Shown here: positions 30,390-39,787 of the stretch, piece by piece
Layout: each line of letters opens with the position of its first letter
Numbering within the stretch: the first letter of the stretch is position 1
Assembly: GCA_000818945.1 (NCBI GenBank)
Contig: KN805458.1
Location: forward strand, 55,695-119,694
DNA length: 64,000 nt
DNA from: Schizochytrium sp. CCTCC M209059
Lineage: Eukaryota; Sar; Bigyra; Thraustochytrida; Thraustochytriidae
Direction of reading: 5' to 3'
The notes under the pieces: model-generated
Seen by the model: only the letters and a program-made list of their open reading frames with translations
Database searches by the model: none
Told to the model about the DNA's origin: nothing
Position numbers and translations under genes: made by a program

Positions 30390-31496
30390 ATGGCGTCGTG
30401 CGCTTACTGCGGCCCCGCCGCGAAGAGCGATGACGCAGGGGATGACGGCGCGTCGCGGCCGGAGTTTCGGACCTGGGGCGATCAGGTCATGTGGTCGAAC
30501 GCTGCGTACCTGGCGGCGAGCGGGTGCGCGGCGTGGCTGGGCGTGTGGGACGTGGCGGTGCTCCTGGTCTTCGTCACGGGTGGCTCGTCGCTGTACCACT
30601 TGCACGCGGAAAGATCGCATCTGTGGCTCGACGCACTCTTTGCCTCGGCGCTCTTTGTCATGGCCGTCGTCGCGCTTTTTGATGCCATCCAGAAGCAGCA
30701 CTGGGCATACATTGGCGGATGCGCACTGGGCTTTCCGTTGCTCATCTTCCTCTTTGTCGCAAGCGACCTGCCAGAGTCCAAGAACTACGCGTTCTACCAC
30801 ATTCTCTGGCACTACGCCACTGCCTTTGGCACGGTCATGGTGGCCATGTACATTGCTTCGGAGACCACGCAAAAGCTCTCCTTTGAGCTTTTTACCTGGG
30901 AAGCGGCCAAATATGGCATGGGTTTTGTGCTGCTCTGCCTGCTGGCAATGCGCGACACGATCGAGCGCACCTTTTTCACCAACTTGCGCAGCGCGCTCAA
31001 GGGCCGCACCGATGTCGTCGTGACGAACGACAACGAGGTCATTGTGGCGGGCCACCACTTTTCGCATTGGTGGTTCTGGGTTGGCTACGCCTTGCAGCTC
31101 GCGGGAGTCTTTGCTGTGTACAGCCTCGGCTGGAAGGAGCTCACGCTCTTGTTGGCTGGCGCCATGTGCACCGCTTTCACATACCATGCGCTTTTTGCGC
31201 ATTGCGACCTCGTACTCGACCTCACGCTTGGAGCTGTAGCGCTTCTTGCCGTTGCGGGCGTGTTTTTCCAGCTCTCCGGCTACGAGAGCTCTGCGGACTG
31301 GGCCATCCTCATGGGTATCGTCGCGCTACCCTGTCTTTTCTCATGGGTCACGCTCTCCTCGGCCATGCGAAAACGTCTCATTGCCGGTCTTGACGTTCGC
31401 GTCTCGCATGCCATCATCACGGCATGCCACGCCACTGCGGCCATGATGGCATGGGTGAGTCGCGACCTTCTTTTCAGCTATGCTACGGCCAAATAG
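30390..31496 (+). CDS. Polytopic membrane protein, CREST-like, internally duplicated
   Basis: The protein has 368 residues and about ten predicted membrane segments. The first half contains SSLYHLHAERSHLWLDALF and, after three segments, FYHILWHYATA. This His/Asp pattern resembles the CREST superfamily of membrane hydrolases (alkaline ceramidase, PAQR, TMEM8). The second half repeats it: TAFTYHALFAHCDLVLDLTL and VSHAIITACHATA, with similar spacing (about 67 and 75 residues between the His motifs). The two halves (about residues 33-155 and 227-355) therefore look like a tandem duplication. Family assignment rests on these motifs only. The ATG at 30390 follows GC-rich leader and begins MASCAYCGP. 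Confidence 0.72.
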   Translation: MASCAYCGPAAKSDDAGDDGASRPEFRTWGDQVMWSNAAYLAASGCAAWLGVWDVAVLLVFVTGGSSLYHLHAERSHLWLDALFASALFVMAVVALFDAIQKQHWAYIGGCALGFPLLIFLFVASDLPESKNYAFYHILWHYATAFGTVMVAMYIASETTQKLSFELFTWEAAKYGMGFVLLCLLAMRDTIERTFFTNLRSALKGRTDVVVTNDNEVIVAGHHFSHWWFWVGYALQLAGVFAVYSLGWKELTLLLAGAMCTAFTYHALFAHCDLVLDLTLGAVALLAVAGVFFQLSGYESSADWAILMGIVALPCLFSWVTLSSAMRKRLIAGLDVRVSHAIITACHATAAMMAWVSRDLLFSYATAK

Positions 31497-31971
31497 AAAC
31501 GGCGAACAAGGTCCATGTCTCGCAAGGTCCATGTTTGAAGTCCAGAGCAGAGCACGCTCTTTGTTGCAGTGGGCTCTCCTCCACAATCTACCTTTCGAAC
31601 CTTGTTCCCTCCCAACCTCTCCTCTCTCCTTTTCACATATACACACACAGTTCATGTTCGTCCCCGCGCTTCAATTCTCTTCCCGTCCCGCTCTTGTCTC
31701 TATGGGTTTTCCTCGGATTACTGCACACATACACGCAAGCTTTTGTATTTTGAGTACGGGCCAGTCAGTCAGCCAACGCCTTTCGCACGAAATGCGCCTC
31801 TATCGCACAAATGCGAGTCCGTCTTTTACGGACTGGGTTCTGCAGATTCTTGATCTAAATGTTCAATTAATATCAAATTACGAAGTCCACTGCTGACAAG
31901 CATCGATCATGTCGCACCTTGATTACGTTGCATTCCACTTTGGGTTGATCTGGAGATTTTGCATTTTTTCA
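31497..31971. other. Convergent 3' region, no gene seen
   Basis: This is AT-richer sequence between the stops of two convergent genes. Nothing else was recognised. Confidence 0.7.
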
Positions 31972-33222
31972 TCATGACGTTTCGTCCTCTTCGCCGTAAG
32001 AAACACTCCGCTGACGAGATCTGCGGGCGCTACTGCGACGTCGCATGTGACTCTTGCGATGTATCAGACCGCTGTCCTTGATGCGCGCGCGCAGGGCTTC
32101 AGCCTGAACCTCAAACCCTTCCTGGAATGTTGCGACCTGCGCGAACAGGTCCTCTCGAAACACCTCGAGGGTAACATCCAAATCTTCGTAGAATTCGGTA
32201 AGATCCGCAACCACCATCTCGACCAGATTGCGGGCCATCTCCACAAACCCAATTACGCCTTGGACGATCTCCTCGCGACGACCGGGCATATCAATTCGCG
32301 AAAAGTATGCGAGCAGCCGCGCGGTCAAGTACTTGCCGCCAATCATCATGTTGTTGATCTGCGCGCCAATCTCGCGGGCATAGTCCAGAATCTCCACGTG
32401 GTGATGCTTCCAGACCTCGGGAAGGTAGAGCGCCGGGGTAAGACCTGTGATTAATGCCAAAATTGCGATGTCGACCACAGGGTGCTCATAAAGTGCCAAA
32501 TGCGCAACGCCCAGCAGACCCAAGGTCACAGGTCCGTAGACCACTGGAGAAAGGAGAAAGAGCGTTCGGAGCTTGTCGTGTTTGAAGCTTCCGTAAATCC
32601 ACTGACCTGGAATCGCCGTCATATTCCCTCGCTTTCTCGCATCGAGTGGAAGCTCCTCTTCAGGTTCTGGCAGCGGAACTCCGACAAACTCGAGCAAGCG
32701 CACGCCTCGTGTCTCATCCTTGACAACTTTTGCCAATTGGTAAAACGCTGCGGTGATGACCACAGGCACAACAAAGGAAAACACTGCGACTTCGGCCAAA
32801 AGCTGGGGCGTCGCCGGCCAAGGGCCAGGATGTGATCCGGCATCTGCGAGAAGCCACAGTAGGTTGATGGCGTGCTTGTGCGCCGAAGTCACCGTGAGAA
32901 TGGGCTCGATGCGGTCCTTTTCCTTGAGTCGCTTGGGAAAGATAAAACCGAAAAAGCCAAAGTCTACCGCAAAGGCGAGCACCGAGCTTGTGAGAAGGCA
33001 CCACCGTCGCGGTGCAGCAAGTAGGCCATAGCCCGTGAGAACATCTGCAAACGAGACAAGGAGAAAGGCAAGCGTTGCCGTCAAGGACCAATGCGTGAAC
33101 TTGAACATCCACGCGCCGCCCTGCCATCCATAAAAGTAGCGCAAGTCCACGCGTACTGTCCACAGCGCGTTGACGAGTGCTGCGGTCGTCAGCGCCGCGT
33201 GCAGCGCCTTCATGTTTGCCAT
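31972..33222 (-). CDS. Multi-pass membrane protein, possibly FAR-17a/AIG1-like
   Basis: The protein has 416 residues. About six to eight hydrophobic segments occupy residues 5-290. A Thr in the second segment (FTHWSLTATLAFLLVSFADVL) and a His in TSAHKHAINLLWLLADA are placed like the catalytic Thr and His of AIG1/ADTRP fatty-acid-ester hydrolases, but overall similarity is weak to my eye. The C-terminal third is soluble and helical (AREIGAQINNMM ... EVFREDLFAQVATFQEGFEVQAEALRA), ending in an Arg/Ser-rich tail and EEDETS. The ATG at 33220-33222 (MANMKALH) is chosen over the upstream extension, which reads as GC-rich leader. The gene is solid; the family name is tentative. Confidence 0.6.
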   Translation of the reverse strand: MANMKALHAALTTAALVNALWTVRVDLRYFYGWQGGAWMFKFTHWSLTATLAFLLVSFADVLTGYGLLAAPRRWCLLTSSVLAFAVDFGFFGFIFPKRLKEKDRIEPILTVTSAHKHAINLLWLLADAGSHPGPWPATPQLLAEVAVFSFVVPVVITAAFYQLAKVVKDETRGVRLLEFVGVPLPEPEEELPLDARKRGNMTAIPGQWIYGSFKHDKLRTLFLLSPVVYGPVTLGLLGVAHLALYEHPVVDIAILALITGLTPALYLPEVWKHHHVEILDYAREIGAQINNMMIGGKYLTARLLAYFSRIDMPGRREEIVQGVIGFVEMARNLVEMVVADLTEFYEDLDVTLEVFREDLFAQVATFQEGFEVQAEALRARIKDSGLIHRKSHMRRRSSARRSRQRSVSYGEEDETS

Positions 33223-33955
33223 GGTGTCCGCGCTCGTCTCCTCTTTTTGCCGCTGCAAGAGTCGCGGCCTGCAGCTGCTCGCGACGCACGACCGCGGCGC
33301 GTCTCTGCTTTCGTCCGAGAGAGGAAAGGAGTTTGCCTGCTTGCCGGGCGAAAACGTACTTCTCGGCGCGCGCGTAAAGTCGAGCTGGTCGTACTTCAGG
33401 TGCGCGCACACGTGCCGCCAGCGGGATCGATTCTCGTATTTACTGCCACGCGCACACGTGCGGTCGCGCTATAACCTATTGCCGGTCGCCCGCGTATACA
33501 CTGCGTTATGTGCCGCGGCCATGTGCCGTGGTGGGTTGCGAGAAACGCGAGAGCGCTCCCGTCGAGACGGAGAACGATGGACTTGCCTTCGCTTGCAGGA
33601 TGAACGATCGCCCGGCTGAGCGGGGTTTGGAGGAGTCTGATAACGGGTCGACGGTGAGCGAGCGAGCGGCCAAGGATAGATGACGCGCAACTTTACTGCT
33701 AGCCTAGGTATACGATTACTAGCATCATTTGCGCTGTTGTTGGTGCCAACAAGCAAAGCGCGAAGGCGAGATCAACGGAGAAGGGAGACGAAGATTGATA
33801 GATAGATAGTCGGCGACGCAGGCGAGCGAAGCCGCGCACCGAAATCGACTCGAGCTCGGGGCACTCGCGCGCGCGAGCAAGTTCGATCGCTTGTTTACGC
33901 GCGGTTGCTCACTGCACTGGCGGTGTTGTCACAGTCACAACGTGCAAGCAAGAAG
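33223..33955. promoter_or_regulatory. Divergent 5' region
   Basis: These 733 bp lie between the AIG1-like gene (-) and the nucleotidase-kinase gene (+) and must hold both promoters. They contain GCGA units near 33657 and GATA units near 33799. No gene was seen. Confidence 0.6.
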
Positions 33956-36337
33956 ATGGCGCATGAAGATGAGGGCAGAGCTGCGCTCGAGGCGCTGGTG
34001 AAGCGGTGCGTAGCGCTCGCCAAAGATGCCGGCGCGGTGGTACGCAAGGTGCAGGCAGGCCGTGAACAAGGGGAGACGCTCGACGCAAGTCTCAAGGACC
34101 CTGAAGATCCTAGAACATATCTGACCGTCGCAGACCAGCGCGCACAAAAGGTCATTGTCGATGGCCTGCGCGCAAGCTTCCCGCAAATTGAAATTATTGG
34201 CGAAGAAGACGAAGACGAGGCGGAAGACAAAGCAGGCTCTAGCGATAGCAGTGCAACTCTGAATGCGACTTCGACCTCGACCAAGGACTCCGAGATCGAT
34301 CTCGAAGTACCGCCGCGAGGGAAGTCAGAATTTGACGCCTTTCCCGCGGACTTTGCCGAGGTTTGCGTCTTTGTGGACCCCGTCGATGGCACACGCGAGT
34401 TTGTAGAGGGAAGAATTATGTGCTCCCAGACTCTCATTGGCGTCGCATGGCGTGGTCGTCCCGTGGCTGGCGTCATGGGATTGCCCTTTCACGACGGCAA
34501 GATTGGCAAGGCCGCCGAGACCCCTTCCGAAGCTGCAGGACATTGCTTGTACGGCGTCGTGGGCGGCAAACTCCATGGTCTCGACATGGAAGCAAGCAAT
34601 GACTTTGTCTCTCGGCCCACGCAAGATGACGGGGCCTCTGAGGAAGGGGTGGTGCTTGCGAGTTCAGCCACTGTGAAAGAGCCCGCGCTGCAAAAGTCCG
34701 TCGCCTGCATTGGGGCTGCGAGCACGATCGTTGCCGGTGGTTGCGGCAACAAGGTGCTTCGTTTGCTCACGGGTCAAGCAGACGTGGCTCTCTTCAATCT
34801 TGCCAGTTCCCTCTGGGACTCTTGCGCCACAGAGGCACTTCTCGGCGCCCTCAGCGAAGACGCCAAGCTCACAGCTCTCGCGGGTCATCCAATTGAGCAT
34901 GCTGGTGGCCCAGACCGGGTTCTTCAAAACCGTCTTGGCGTGCTGGCAACTGGGCCTCGCTTTGCCGAGCGCGGTGGCCGCACACATCAAGAACTTGCAG
35001 TGACAATTCAAGCGCTGCCCGAGGTTGCGCGCCTTTACGGCCTCGAGGTTGCCGAGGACGAGGAGCCGCAAGCGCTCGACATGGTTCGTGACGTGGAGGG
35101 GAAGCCACTTACGCCGCAGGACTTTGGGAAGATGCTCGGGCGAGAGGTGACTTCGTATCGCGTCAACGAGTCCGACGCCGTCCGCTTCAAACAAAGCGCA
35201 GCGTGCCGAATTCGCTGCTCACCCGCAGGCTCGGTCTTTTACAAGCGTGTGGCGCTTCGGGAGCTTCCGTACGCCATTTTCAAAAGTAAGACAACACCCA
35301 TGAAGCTCTTGCGCGACGTCAAGAGCACCGGTGTCGAGGTCGCTTTTCTCAACGCAGCGGACACGAAACGATTTGCCGAGCTTGCCCAGGGCTGCCCGCG
35401 TCTCGCGCTTCCGTACCGCATCGATTCTATTCCGCACTTTGACGTGCCTCTTGACTCTCGTTTTGGCATTTTCTTGCCGGACCTTTGCAAGGAAGATGGA
35501 TGGGAGCAATATCCGTATCTCTCGACGCCTCTTTTGGCGTTGACGCTCGAGGCGCTTGCCCGGTTTCATGCGTTTTACTGGATCGAGGGAACGCCCGAAG
35601 ACTCGCCAGGCCGCACTGTGGCGCCGCATCTCTGGGAAACGGGTACGTACTGGCATCTTGGTCAGCAGCCCAAAGGCCAACTCGACCTGATTGAAGGAAA
35701 TTGGGCTCGTATTCACAAAAGTCTTGGATTCTCCGAGGACGTGCGCGGGCTTGGAAGTGTCGTGCGCGATTTGGCCGTGGAAGCCTCGATTCGCACGCAC
35801 GGGATCGACCAAGATGGCAAGCCTGTACAGCCTGCGCGACGGGCGCCGCAAACTGTCGTGCATGGTGATTCGAAGTCGCCTAACTTTCTTTTCAAGGCGG
35901 AAACAAAGGAGATTGGCCTCATCGACTTTCAGTGGTCTGGCTCCGGTCTCGCTGCTACGGATGTGGCCTATAGCATTGCAGCCAGCTGTACACCTGAAAG
36001 TCTACGCGATTACAAGGTTCTCGTTGACGGGTACTATGCTGCTCTTATGAAAGCCTTTGAAGAACTTGGGGCAAAGACTGCAAAGATTCCTTCACGTGAG
36101 GAATTTGATCAGGATTTTCTTTGGGCCTGGGTTGACCTTGCGCGCATCGTTCTGGCGGACCATTGGAAGACAATCACACCAGAGATTCTAGCGCAGCGAG
36201 AGGGTTCGCACGGCTTCAATGCCTACAACAAGTCTTATGATGTTGCCCACGTTTTTGTTGAGGTCACGTCTGATCTGCTGATGCAACTTGCCAAGTCGGA
36301 TGCTCAAGTGGATGCTGCCATGTCATCATCAAAGTGA
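33956..36337 (+). CDS. Fusion of bisphosphate nucleotidase (IMPase superfamily) and EcK/APH-like small-molecule kinase
   Basis: The protein has 793 residues from the ATG at 33956. Residues ~1-360 are a lithium-sensitive-type phosphatase: GEED (first metal ligand), VDPVDGTREFV (the DPxDGT motif) and LWDSCATEALL (the WDxxA motif) are all intact. The DGTREF form is typical of 3'(2'),5'-bisphosphate nucleotidases, which degrade PAP from sulfation. Residues ~385-793 are a protein-kinase-fold small-molecule kinase of the EcKinase/CHK/aminoglycoside-phosphotransferase type, with catalytic loop VVHGDSKSPNFLF (about 632) and metal site LIDFQWSGSG (about 656). The frame is continuous with no stop between domains. 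Substrate of the kinase is unknown. I know of no standard family with this pairing. Confidence 0.9.
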   Translation: MAHEDEGRAALEALVKRCVALAKDAGAVVRKVQAGREQGETLDASLKDPEDPRTYLTVADQRAQKVIVDGLRASFPQIEIIGEEDEDEAEDKAGSSDSSATLNATSTSTKDSEIDLEVPPRGKSEFDAFPADFAEVCVFVDPVDGTREFVEGRIMCSQTLIGVAWRGRPVAGVMGLPFHDGKIGKAAETPSEAAGHCLYGVVGGKLHGLDMEASNDFVSRPTQDDGASEEGVVLASSATVKEPALQKSVACIGAASTIVAGGCGNKVLRLLTGQADVALFNLASSLWDSCATEALLGALSEDAKLTALAGHPIEHAGGPDRVLQNRLGVLATGPRFAERGGRTHQELAVTIQALPEVARLYGLEVAEDEEPQALDMVRDVEGKPLTPQDFGKMLGREVTSYRVNESDAVRFKQSAACRIRCSPAGSVFYKRVALRELPYAIFKSKTTPMKLLRDVKSTGVEVAFLNAADTKRFAELAQGCPRLALPYRIDSIPHFDVPLDSRFGIFLPDLCKEDGWEQYPYLSTPLLALTLEALARFHAFYWIEGTPEDSPGRTVAPHLWETGTYWHLGQQPKGQLDLIEGNWARIHKSLGFSEDVRGLGSVVRDLAVEASIRTHGIDQDGKPVQPARRAPQTVVHGDSKSPNFLFKAETKEIGLIDFQWSGSGLAATDVAYSIAASCTPESLRDYKVLVDGYYAALMKAFEELGAKTAKIPSREEFDQDFLWAWVDLARIVLADHWKTITPEILAQREGSHGFNAYNKSYDVAHVFVEVTSDLLMQLAKSDAQVDAAMSSSK

Positions 36338-36472
36338 GTGACTATGGGAAGAAAAATAGACTCTACACGTAGTGCGCGTTAGGAAGAAGAAATCGAGATA
36401 CAAGAATAACTTGCTTTTAGGATAGAAAAGAAGAAAGAAAGAAAGTAAGGAACGAGTCTCGATGAATGAAGC

Positions 36473-38050
36473 TCATTCCTCATCTGGTGGTTCTTCGCGG
36501 ATCTCAGAATGACTTTCGTTCACCCAGAACGAGTCGCCACTTGAGCGGTCAATGTATTCTTTCCAAGAACCCATGTCACCGATGTGAAAGGCAAGATTTA
36601 CACGTTCAAGAATCTCCGGGGTTGGTTCAAGCTTTTCGGGTTCCTTTGGTGCAGCAGGGGCTGATGTGGTGGCGATGGCAGAGAGATCAACAGAAGGCGC
36701 AGGAGCAGCAGTAGCAGCATCTGCAGCACCACGGGGGGGCGGAGGCGGAGGTGGTGGTGCAGACGACCTTTCGTCTGACGCGAGCGGTTTTGGTTGCACT
36801 TCACTAGACGGCGGCGGCGGCGGAGGCGGCGGTGGCGGAGAGGCATCATTTTTGTTCGTAAATGAAGAGACGCCAGTGCTGAGACCCTGGTTCGCCACGA
36901 TTGCTTGCTCTGTTGAGGCTTGCAGCGGGGTCTCCGTGGAGAACAATCCCACGTCCGAGTGACGAGGAGAAGGAACTGGGGACGAATGTAGAGAAGAGGG
37001 CGGCGAATCCGCCTCTGACGAAGCATGACTTCCCAGAGAATGTCGACTTTCCACCGACGAGAGCGACATCTGCGAGGACGAGTAGCGCTGCTGCAGAGAT
37101 CGAGGACTTGCCTGGGAAAGTCCGTGCGTAGACGTGAACGAAGAGTCCCGGGACCTCGGCGGAAGGGGTGGAGGAGGAGGTGGCGCTGGTGCATCCGATT
37201 TGAACGAGTCTGCTGAACCCAGCGCAGACAGTGATCCAAATCGGTCCACCAAGCTTTCAATGGAGCCAAGGTGATCCTCCTGCAAAAGTGGCTGGAGAAG
37301 ATTTGTCTTGAGGACGGCTACGCTTTCGTCCTTCTCTTGTGACCACGCTTCCCATTCTTTGTGGCGCATTTCCTGCTTCCAACAGTCCGTCTGCTCCTCA
37401 AAGCAGCTCTGCGAGTACTCGAGACAGTGCCTGAACATCTTCATCTGGACCAGTCTGAGTGTGCAAATCTCGGCACGCGCAAGTCCGGAACCGCCGTTTC
37501 CCTTGGATTCCTCTACGACGAAGTCCATGCTTGCCTCTGCCTCGGTCAATGCATCGAAATACCGCCATGCTGCCTCCTCGTACTCGTCCTTGAGCTTTTT
37601 CATCTTCTCCATGCCATTACCACCTTTTCGTTGCCCGTCTTCATACCTGCGTTTGAGGCGATCTCGCGTCACCAAGAGGCCTTGCAGTTCCCCGACCTGC
37701 TTTTCGATGGCACTTAGCAGGCCGATCTTGCGCTTGATGCAAGAGCGAGCATCCTGTAGCCTCGAAAGGATCTGGGAGTCGTCGACGTTTGGGCCGTGGA
37801 CGCCATCTTTGCACGCAAAGGACATTTCTGGAAAGTGAAAAACAAGATGCGCGCGTTTGTTGGCTTCGTGCACGGCTTCGATGGCCTTGGCCCAGTACTT
37901 GAACACGCCAAGAAGGCCGTCCAGCTCAGCCCGGATCTCCTTCATGCCATCGCGCTTCGACAGGATGCTGTCGGGGAGCCGCGACGTGCCCGTGCGCTCG
38001 GCAAACCTGCCCGCCAGCGTCGTCTTGCCGCTCTTAAAGAGCTTGCTCAT
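36473..38050 (-). CDS. BAR-like, proline-rich protein with degenerate C-terminal WW motif
   Basis: The protein has 525 residues. The N-terminal ~250 are almost entirely helical and start with KSGKTTLAGRFAERTGTSRLPDSILSKRD, with the length and pattern of a BAR domain (membrane-curving dimer). The middle is Ser-rich with three polyproline blocks (APPPPPPPLPP and two longer Pro runs), typical of profilin- or SH3/WW-binding actin regulators. Near the C-terminus SWKEYIDRSSGDSFWVNESHSEI follows the WW-domain pattern (W, YID, SGD, FWVN) but lacks the second signature Trp. A role linking membrane curvature to actin is inferred; a formin FH2 domain is absent. The ATG at 38048-38050 starts MSKLFKSG. 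Confidence 0.7.
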   Translation of the reverse strand: MSKLFKSGKTTLAGRFAERTGTSRLPDSILSKRDGMKEIRAELDGLLGVFKYWAKAIEAVHEANKRAHLVFHFPEMSFACKDGVHGPNVDDSQILSRLQDARSCIKRKIGLLSAIEKQVGELQGLLVTRDRLKRRYEDGQRKGGNGMEKMKKLKDEYEEAAWRYFDALTEAEASMDFVVEESKGNGGSGLARAEICTLRLVQMKMFRHCLEYSQSCFEEQTDCWKQEMRHKEWEAWSQEKDESVAVLKTNLLQPLLQEDHLGSIESLVDRFGSLSALGSADSFKSDAPAPPPPPPLPPRSRDSSFTSTHGLSQASPRSLQQRYSSSQMSLSSVESRHSLGSHASSEADSPPSSLHSSPVPSPRHSDVGLFSTETPLQASTEQAIVANQGLSTGVSSFTNKNDASPPPPPPPPPPSSEVQPKPLASDERSSAPPPPPPPPRGAADAATAAPAPSVDLSAIATTSAPAAPKEPEKLEPTPEILERVNLAFHIGDMGSWKEYIDRSSGDSFWVNESHSEIREEPPDEE

Positions 38051-38785
38051 GGCGCCGGCCACCACCTGGCTGAAAAGGAGTGGCCCCCTCGCTCCTCGCG
38101 GGCTCCCCGTGGGCCCGCCGCACGCGCTGCGCCTTGGGCCCCGGGCCTGACTCCTGCTCTCTCGCGAGCTCGTTCGGGCTTTGTTTGTTCCAGCTTTCGG
38201 TCTTTGCGCTCCTTGCGAAGGTCTTCTTTCGACGCCGCGGCGTGCAACAACAGGTCGAGTCTGGTCAAGCCACTGGCAGCGTAGCGCGTGTGCGTCTGTT
38301 GCCTTCCACCCACGTCCTCGAGCAGCGCAGCGCGCGGGAGAGCGGGAGCAGGAGAACACCGGCGTCCGAGGGAAGAGACCGCGAGATGATGACGACGGCC
38401 GGTGCGGAATGCTGTGAGTCCACGAGACCGCCGGAGCAGCAGGGCGCGCGCGTTGACGAGGAGTATGAGTTGTCCGGACCTTGTCATGTACTATGATAGG
38501 AAGAGAGTCAGGGCAGGGCGGGTGACTGTGACCATGGAGATGAGGAAGAGAAGACGTCCCATGATGATGAAGGATATCCCGCGAATTGGAGCGCAAGGAT
38601 GCGAGCTGGAGGAGCTGGCTGGACAAAGCAGTGACCGGCATGCGCGCGCGGAAACGCATTGAAAGGCAAGGCGTGACATGGTGCTTGCTTCCCTGCAATG
38701 ACTTCCTGCTTGCTGTTTTCCTTAGTATGATAGGCCTATTTGTAGTTGGCATACCACTTGGATGCAAAGCGGAAATACATTATCA
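38051..38785. other. Region between BAR-like gene and DUF1244-MogA gene
   Basis: This is the 5' side of the BAR-like gene and the 3' side of the next gene on the same strand. The left half is GC-rich leader. No separate gene was recognised. Confidence 0.6.
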
Positions 38786-39787
38786 TTAGCTGTCTAATTG
38801 AGCCAACACATGCGGGAGAGCTGGCAAAAAGACTGCCATCGCCTCGCGCACTGCTTTGGGACGCCCTGGAAGGTTCACAATGAGTGTCTCGTCGTTGTAA
38901 ATACCAGCGACGGCGCGGGACAGCATCGCAAGGGGCTCGACTTTTGCAGTCTCGCGTCGGATCGCTTCCGGAATTCCACGCACCTCGCGTTGAACAAGCT
39001 CGAGCGTGGCCTCCGGCGTCACATCTCGCGGACTCAGTCCTGTTCCACCCGTGGTGATAATGAGATTGCACGTTGCGGCAAGTTCCCGAAGGGCTGCGAT
39101 AATCTCAGGCTTTTCGTCGGGAACGAGCTTTCGCGTTGGTTCTGCAGCAAGCTTGACAAGATTGAACTCGTTCGCAAAAAGAGTGACACACTTGGCAACC
39201 TCTGGTCCTGACTCGTCCCTGTATACGCCCTTTGACGCGCGGTCGCTGATTGTGAGAATGCCGAGACGCAGCGTCACAGTTTTTTTGGCTTCGCCCGTCG
39301 GTGCCCAGCACTTGAGGTTCTTAATCACCACCTCTGCAGATCGACCGATAGATTCCATAGGGTCTTGGCAGCATACATCGGACATGATTGGGCCTGTGGG
39401 TGCGTTTGCGGCAACCGCAGGACGCGCGGGGGCGCCTTCCTGGGCCGATGCCGAAATTTTAAAGTCGAGCCCAGGATGCTGCGCGTGAATCTCCTTGCTG
39501 GCGTCGAGAGCGGCCATCTTTTCCGGCGAAGCCTTGGTCTGATATTGCTTCTTCCAGTCTCCGTATGGCATCCCATACACATCCTCGAGCGCCTGTTCGT
39601 ACGTAATGTCCAGACCAAGATCCCGGGCGCCGCGAAAGATCCACTTACTCAGGCAGTTGCGGCAAAAGCCCGAGATGGTCATCATGTCAATGTTCTGTAC
39701 ACCCGTGTTTTTCTGCAAGTGGTCCACGAGGCTGTCGAAGGCACTCGCGTGAATATCCCGCCGGATTGTGGCATCAAGCGACTCCAT
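38786..39787 (-). CDS. DUF1244 - molybdopterin adenylyltransferase (MogA/Cnx1G) fusion
   Basis: The protein has 333 residues from the ATG at 39785-39787. Residues ~8-100 match DUF1244, a short family known mainly from bacteria (VQNIDMMTISGFCRNCLSKW, VYGMPYGDWKKQYQTKASPE). After a linker, residues ~165-333 are a MogA/gephyrin-G domain: LGILTISDRASKGVYRDESGP, TTGGTGLSPRDVTPEATLEL, GIPEAIRRETAKVEPLAMLS and VNLPGRPKAVREA. The latter activates molybdopterin with AMP before molybdenum insertion. In plants and animals this domain is fused to the MoeA-like E domain (Cnx1, gephyrin); here no E domain is present. The conserved Cys pair in FCRNC could bind metal. A three-fold 18-bp repeat (about 39905-39957) lies upstream. 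Confidence 0.9.
   Translation of the reverse strand: MESLDATIRRDIHASAFDSLVDHLQKNTGVQNIDMMTISGFCRNCLSKWIFRGARDLGLDITYEQALEDVYGMPYGDWKKQYQTKASPEKMAALDASKEIHAQHPGLDFKISASAQEGAPARPAVAANAPTGPIMSDVCCQDPMESIGRSAEVVIKNLKCWAPTGEAKKTVTLRLGILTISDRASKGVYRDESGPEVAKCVTLFANEFNLVKLAAEPTRKLVPDEKPEIIAALRELAATCNLIITTGGTGLSPRDVTPEATLELVQREVRGIPEAIRRETAKVEPLAMLSRAVAGIYNDETLIVNLPGRPKAVREAMAVFLPALPHVLAQLDS

Noticed and set aside
29766..31202. 478-codon antisense frame over the CREST-like gene and its leader
   Set aside because: No family resemblance; low-complexity sequence from CAAG/GCGA repeats; sense strand has clear membrane-protein sequence.
33956..36337. Two separate genes instead of a fusion
   Set aside because: The frame is continuous, linker sequence is protein-like and no stop, intron signal or strong internal start was seen between domains. 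RNA data would still be decisive.
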